8,475 nucleotides of DNA, taken from assembly GCA_021847855.1 (NCBI GenBank), contig JAJZOT010000057.1:1-8475 (forward strand), in the 5' to 3' direction. Below the pieces are notes generated by a model. It had not been told where the DNA came from, did no database searches, and saw only the letters and a list, made by a program, of their open reading frames with translations. Of this stretch, positions 5,692 to 8,475 are shown in pieces. Source of the DNA: Thermoplasmata archaeon (lineage in GTDB: Archaea; Thermoplasmatota; Thermoplasmata; Thermoplasmatales; Thermoplasmataceae). The position numbers were made by a program, and so were the translations under genes. Numbering within the stretch: position 1 is the stretch's first letter; each line of letters starts with the position of its first letter.

Positions 5692-6798
5692 ATGTTGTCT
5701 AATGCCTCTCTCTATAATGAGATTGAGGAAAAGATAGAACAAAGGCAGATTCTGTCGCCTGAGGACATTGTTTTTCTCTATGATACAGCTGATATAAACT
5801 GGCTCGGTGGCCTTGCTGGAAAGATGGCTGATAATGTTTCATCAAATTATGTTTCTTTTGTGTCCAACCTGATACTTAATTATACAAACGTTTGCAATGT
5901 AAGATGCAAATTCTGCGCATTTTATCGTACAGGATCAGAGGAGGACTCTTATACTTTCACAGAGGACAGGGTCATAGAGGAGATAGCAAAATATTATGAG
6001 CCATATGGAATCAGGCAACTTCTAATACAGGGCGGAGTGAACCCGAGCCTAAATCTTGACTATTACACCTCACTTTTCAGGAGAATAAGGAATGAATTCC
6101 CGAATCTTGGAATTCACGGACTTTCAACATCAGAAATATCATTCATATCAAAGAAAGCAAGACTTTCCGTTGAGGATTTGCTTATTGAACTCAGAAAATC
6201 AGGTCTTGAGACAATCCCTGGTGCAGGTGGCGAAATACTTGATTCTGAGGTCAGGAAGAAGCTTGGTCGTCCGGTGAATTCTGGTGAAGAATGGCTTTCT
6301 ATCATGGAGACTGCCCACCGTCTTGGAATCCGGACATCAGCTACCATGATGTTCGGTCATGTAGAGACGGGCCTCGATAAGGCGAAACATCTTCTTAGCA
6401 TACTGAAACTTCAGCAGAAATACCATGGTTTCCTCTCATTCACTCCATGGAATTTTGAGCCCGGTAATACTCAGCTTGAGAAGGAGGGAGTGGTGACTGA
6501 AAGAACCGGGGGCCTTGATGTAATAAGGAACATAGCTGTAGCAAGGGTGGTTTTTAATTCACAGCTTCCTGTAATACAGACCTCCTGGCTCACAAATGGT
6601 GTCGAAATGGGCCAGATCGCGATCCTGTATGGAGCAAACGACTGGGGCGGCACTATCTATGATGAAAAGGTCATTCCCGCAACGGGCAAACAGGTCGGCA
6701 ACCTCAGGAAAGATACAATAATTGAATCGATAAAGGCAATTGGAAGAATCCCGGTTGAGAGGGACAACCTATACAGAACAATTAAAATTTATGAATAA
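5692..6798 (+). CDS. mqnC: Cyclic dehypoxanthine futalosine synthase (MqnC)
   Basis: A 368-residue radical-SAM enzyme. The cluster motif is C68-NVR-C72-KF-C75 followed by AFYR, the usual MqnC form, after the conserved NYTNVC lead. PGAGGEILDSEVR (176-188) matches the MqnC signature PGAGAEIL with one Ala-to-Gly change. SATMMFGHVET (216-226), FTPWNFEPGNT (250-260), QTSWLTNGVEMGQIAILYGANDWGGT (296-321) and the C-terminal PVERDNLY (354-361) all fit the family, and the length is normal. MqnC cyclises dehypoxanthine futalosine via a 5'-deoxyadenosyl radical to build the future naphthoquinone ring in menaquinone synthesis. It is divergent from the mqnE-like gene (86-base gap), and its stop overlaps the truD start by eight bases, so mqnC and truD are likely one transcript. 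The SWLTNG segment and GAND region separate it from CofH/CofG of coenzyme F420 synthesis. Confidence 0.9.
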   Translation: MLSNASLYNEIEEKIEQRQILSPEDIVFLYDTADINWLGGLAGKMADNVSSNYVSFVSNLILNYTNVCNVRCKFCAFYRTGSEEDSYTFTEDRVIEEIAKYYEPYGIRQLLIQGGVNPSLNLDYYTSLFRRIRNEFPNLGIHGLSTSEISFISKKARLSVEDLLIELRKSGLETIPGAGGEILDSEVRKKLGRPVNSGEEWLSIMETAHRLGIRTSATMMFGHVETGLDKAKHLLSILKLQQKYHGFLSFTPWNFEPGNTQLEKEGVVTERTGGLDVIRNIAVARVVFNSQLPVIQTSWLTNGVEMGQIAILYGANDWGGTIYDEKVIPATGKQVGNLRKDTIIESIKAIGRIPVERDNLYRTIKIYE

Positions 6799-8026
6799 TG
6801 ACAGGGAAGCAGGCATGCTTTCTTACCTCACAAAAGGGAAAGCTGCAGTGGGGACCTTCAAAGCAAAACCCGAGGACTTTATTGTTGAGGAAATACCTGT
6901 CCAGATCCCCAGGAATGAGATAGGCAAGTACCTGATTATAAAGGTCAGGCTCAGGAACTGGGAAACAAACAGGTTCGTGACTTATATAAGCAGGATGCTT
7001 CAGATCAACGATAAAAGAATTACATTTGCCGGTACAAAGGACAGGAACGGCATCACCACGCAATATTTCTGTCTCAATTATCAGGGTTACCCGAACCTTG
7101 AGAACATCAGGGATGCTGAAGTCATCGAAACTTTCAGGTCAGACAGAATGCTTTCGCTTGGCGATTTAACAGGAAACAGGTTCTACATTAACACATCCCG
7201 GTTGACTGAAGAGTCGAGGGTCAGAGAACTGAATGATGAGATGAACCTCCTTGGCGGATTCCCTAATTTTTTCGGATACCAGAGATTTGGTTCAAAGAGG
7301 CCCATCACCCACCTTGTAGGGAAGGAGATTCTTAAGGGCGACTTCAAGCAGGCTGTCATGGAATACCTGTGCGATCCGAAATTCGATACCGAATCATTCA
7401 GGATCGATCTTCTGCAGACAGAAGATTTTACAAGGGCACTTAAAGACTTCCCGAAATATCTGAACTATGAGCATTTACTCATACAGCATGTCGTTGATAC
7501 TGGAAACTTCGAGGGTGCAATAGAAAAGCTCCCGAGAACATTGCAGATGATGTTCATTCATGCTTACCAGTCATATCTGTTCAATCTTATCCTTTCGTAT
7601 CGTATAAAGGAGGATCATAGCTTGACGGAACCTCATCCCGGCGATTATTTTGTTGAAATCGATCAATACTTCAATCCAGTATCTGAGCCTATGAGGGTTA
7701 ATGAATTGAATTCACAAATGATTGGGAAGAAGATAATCGAAGACAGGGTGAGGATAACCATCCCACTCATCGGTTATAATACAGATGATTCTGTAATAAA
7801 GCAGAATGGGATCAGAGACATAATGGAAAATGAAGGAGTAGATAAAACTGCTTTCCGTGTCAGAAATCACAAGAACATGGGTTCATCCGGATCACAGAGA
7901 ATAATATCAGCCAAGCCGAATGATTTCAGTTTCTTGGACGGCAGGTTCACATTCAATCTTGGAAAGGGGATTTACGCCACATCCTACCTGAGAGAAATAT
8001 TAAAGGAAAATATGGAGAATATATGA
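6791..8026 (+). CDS. truD: tRNA pseudouridine synthase D
   Basis: A 411-residue TruD-family protein. The N-terminus has the family opening YLTKGKAAVGTFKAKPEDFIVEEIP (12-36). The catalytic motif is FAGTKDRNGITTQ, with the proposed nucleophile D84. Further family blocks are LGDLTGNRFYI, GGFPNFFGYQRFGSKRPITHLVG, the AYQSYLFN segment, and the closing LGKGIYATSYLRE. TruD/Pus7 enzymes isomerise uridine to pseudouridine in tRNA, classically U13; archaeal members can also act on position 35 of pre-tRNA-Tyr. Which site applies here is not visible. The frame is open upstream to 6740 inside mqnC, but ATG 6791 is preferred because REAGMLSYLT just after it aligns with the family start and the mqnC overlap is then only eight bases; ATG 6815 is a shorter alternative. 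Neither has a clear ribosome-binding site, suggesting translation coupled to mqnC termination. Convergent with tbp, five bases between stops. Confidence 0.93.
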   Translation: MNNDREAGMLSYLTKGKAAVGTFKAKPEDFIVEEIPVQIPRNEIGKYLIIKVRLRNWETNRFVTYISRMLQINDKRITFAGTKDRNGITTQYFCLNYQGYPNLENIRDAEVIETFRSDRMLSLGDLTGNRFYINTSRLTEESRVRELNDEMNLLGGFPNFFGYQRFGSKRPITHLVGKEILKGDFKQAVMEYLCDPKFDTESFRIDLLQTEDFTRALKDFPKYLNYEHLLIQHVVDTGNFEGAIEKLPRTLQMMFIHAYQSYLFNLILSYRIKEDHSLTEPHPGDYFVEIDQYFNPVSEPMRVNELNSQMIGKKIIEDRVRITIPLIGYNTDDSVIKQNGIRDIMENEGVDKTAFRVRNHKNMGSSGSQRIISAKPNDFSFLDGRFTFNLGKGIYATSYLREILKENMENI

Positions 8027-8031
8027 TATTA

Positions 8032-8475
8032 TCAGATTAGGCCGACTTTCTGTAGCTCTTTCTTGACTTTTATAACTGCCTGCTCAATTTCGCTCTCTTC
8101 CTTGGCACCGGTGCATACAACCTTCCCAGATCCAAAAAGCAGCAAAACGACCTTTGGTTCCTCCACTCTGTAAACAAGCCCAGGGAATTGCTCAGGTTCA
8201 TATTCTACGTTCTCAAGTCCCAGGGACATTGCAATATCTGTTAGATTCAAATCAGATTCCAGATCATATACTGCAACAATATTCTGCACGACAATATCCG
8301 GGTGATCGTAGACCTTTATACCTGCTTTTTTCAATTTTTGAATTATTGTGTCGATTGTTAACTTGACATTCTCAAGATTTTTCGCACCCGTGCAGTTTAC
8401 CTTTCCGCTTCTGAAAATCAATACTGCGGTTTTGGGTTCATGCAGACGGTATATCAAACCAGGAAATTGCTCTGG
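8032..8475 (-). CDS. tbp: TATA-box-binding protein, 5' end missing
   Basis: The minus-strand frame is open to the right edge and gives 147 residues plus TGA; about 35 N-terminal residues should lie beyond the edge, since archaeal TBPs are about 180-185 residues. Both TBP core repeats are visible: PEQFPGLIYRLHEPKTAVLI then FRSGKVNCTGAK, and about 93 residues later PEQFPGLVYRVEEPKVVLLL then FGSGKVVCTGAK. The four DNA-intercalating Phe positions are present (EQF and the F before (R/G)SGK in each repeat). TBP binds the TATA box and with TFB recruits RNA polymerase. The TTG at 8457 within the first repeat is not the true start. The protein ends at KKELQKVGLI without the long acidic tail seen in some archaeal TBPs. 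The gene is convergent with truD. One copy is in the window; others may exist. Confidence 0.97.
   Translation of the reverse strand, partial: PEQFPGLIYRLHEPKTAVLIFRSGKVNCTGAKNLENVKLTIDTIIQKLKKAGIKVYDHPDIVVQNIVAVYDLESDLNLTDIAMSLGLENVEYEPEQFPGLVYRVEEPKVVLLLFGSGKVVCTGAKEESEIEQAVIKVKKELQKVGLI

Noticed and set aside
6740..6790. Longer truD start at 6740
   Set aside because: The extra 17 residues are the mqnC C-terminal region read in another frame and lack resemblance to TruD N-termini; ATG 6791 gives a normal overlap.
8032..8457. TBP starting at TTG 8457
   Set aside because: The upstream frame to the edge encodes PEQFPG, the conserved start of the first TBP repeat motif, so the gene continues beyond the window.
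1..8475. CRISPR array, tRNA, rRNA, insertion sequence or integrase
   Set aside because: No regularly spaced repeats, tRNA-like cloverleaf, rRNA stretch, transposase motif or terminal inverted repeats with target duplication were seen on either strand.
8032..8475. Two-fold internal repeat as a gene duplication or assembly artefact
   Set aside because: The near-identical PEQFPGL...SGKV.CTGAK halves are the normal pseudo-symmetric TBP repeats.

Overview
The window looks like a chromosomal segment from a wall-less, acidophile-type archaeon of the Thermoplasmata (Thermoplasmatales or a close relative). This is an inference from gene content. The window holds an archaeal TATA-binding protein, an archaeal-type TruD, and two radical-SAM enzymes that match the futalosine route to menaquinone, the quinone class known from Thermoplasma. 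Several genes have an archaeal TATA-like box about 25 bases before the start codon, as expected for leaderless mRNAs. One internal operon gene has an AGGTGAT ribosome-binding site. The two secreted-type proteins are rich in N-glycosylation sequons.

Layout. 1-541 (minus): N-terminal part of an MFS transporter running off the left edge. 775-1260 (plus; longest frame opens at TTG 670): a stand-alone copy of the domain usually found at the C-terminus of nitrate/sulfonate/taurine-type ABC ATPases. 1261-1499: gene-free, with a perfect inverted repeat, a possible 17-codon leader ORF and a strong TATA box. 1500-2273 and 2287-3045 (plus): two tandem membrane-anchored, sequon-rich proteins of unknown function, probably one operon. 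3046-3330: gene-free, with an inverted repeat, an oligo-T tract and a promoter. 3331-4485 (plus): a complete 12-helix MFS transporter, convergent with 4490-5605 (minus), an MqnE-like aminofutalosine synthase. 5606-5691: divergent promoter region with a dyad over a TATA box. 5692-6798 (plus): MqnC, overlapping by 8 bases with truD (6791-8026). 8032-8475 (minus): tbp, convergent with truD and cut at its 5' end by the right edge.

How the parts fit. MqnE and MqnC catalyse two radical-SAM steps of the futalosine menaquinone pathway (MqnE early, MqnC later, after nucleobase removal) and are transcribed divergently from an 86-base shared region, so joint control is plausible. The other pathway enzymes (MqnA, MqnB or equivalent, MqnD) are not in the window. 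truD is probably co-transcribed with mqnC although it works in tRNA modification. The two MFS proteins and the two glycoprotein-like ORFs are cell-surface functions without a recognisable substrate. I saw no rRNA, tRNA, CRISPR array, insertion sequence or phage gene. I did not find a clear new multi-gene system; the best open items are the tandem secreted pair with its upstream leader region, the divergent MqnE-like enzyme, and the orphan ABC-associated domain protein.
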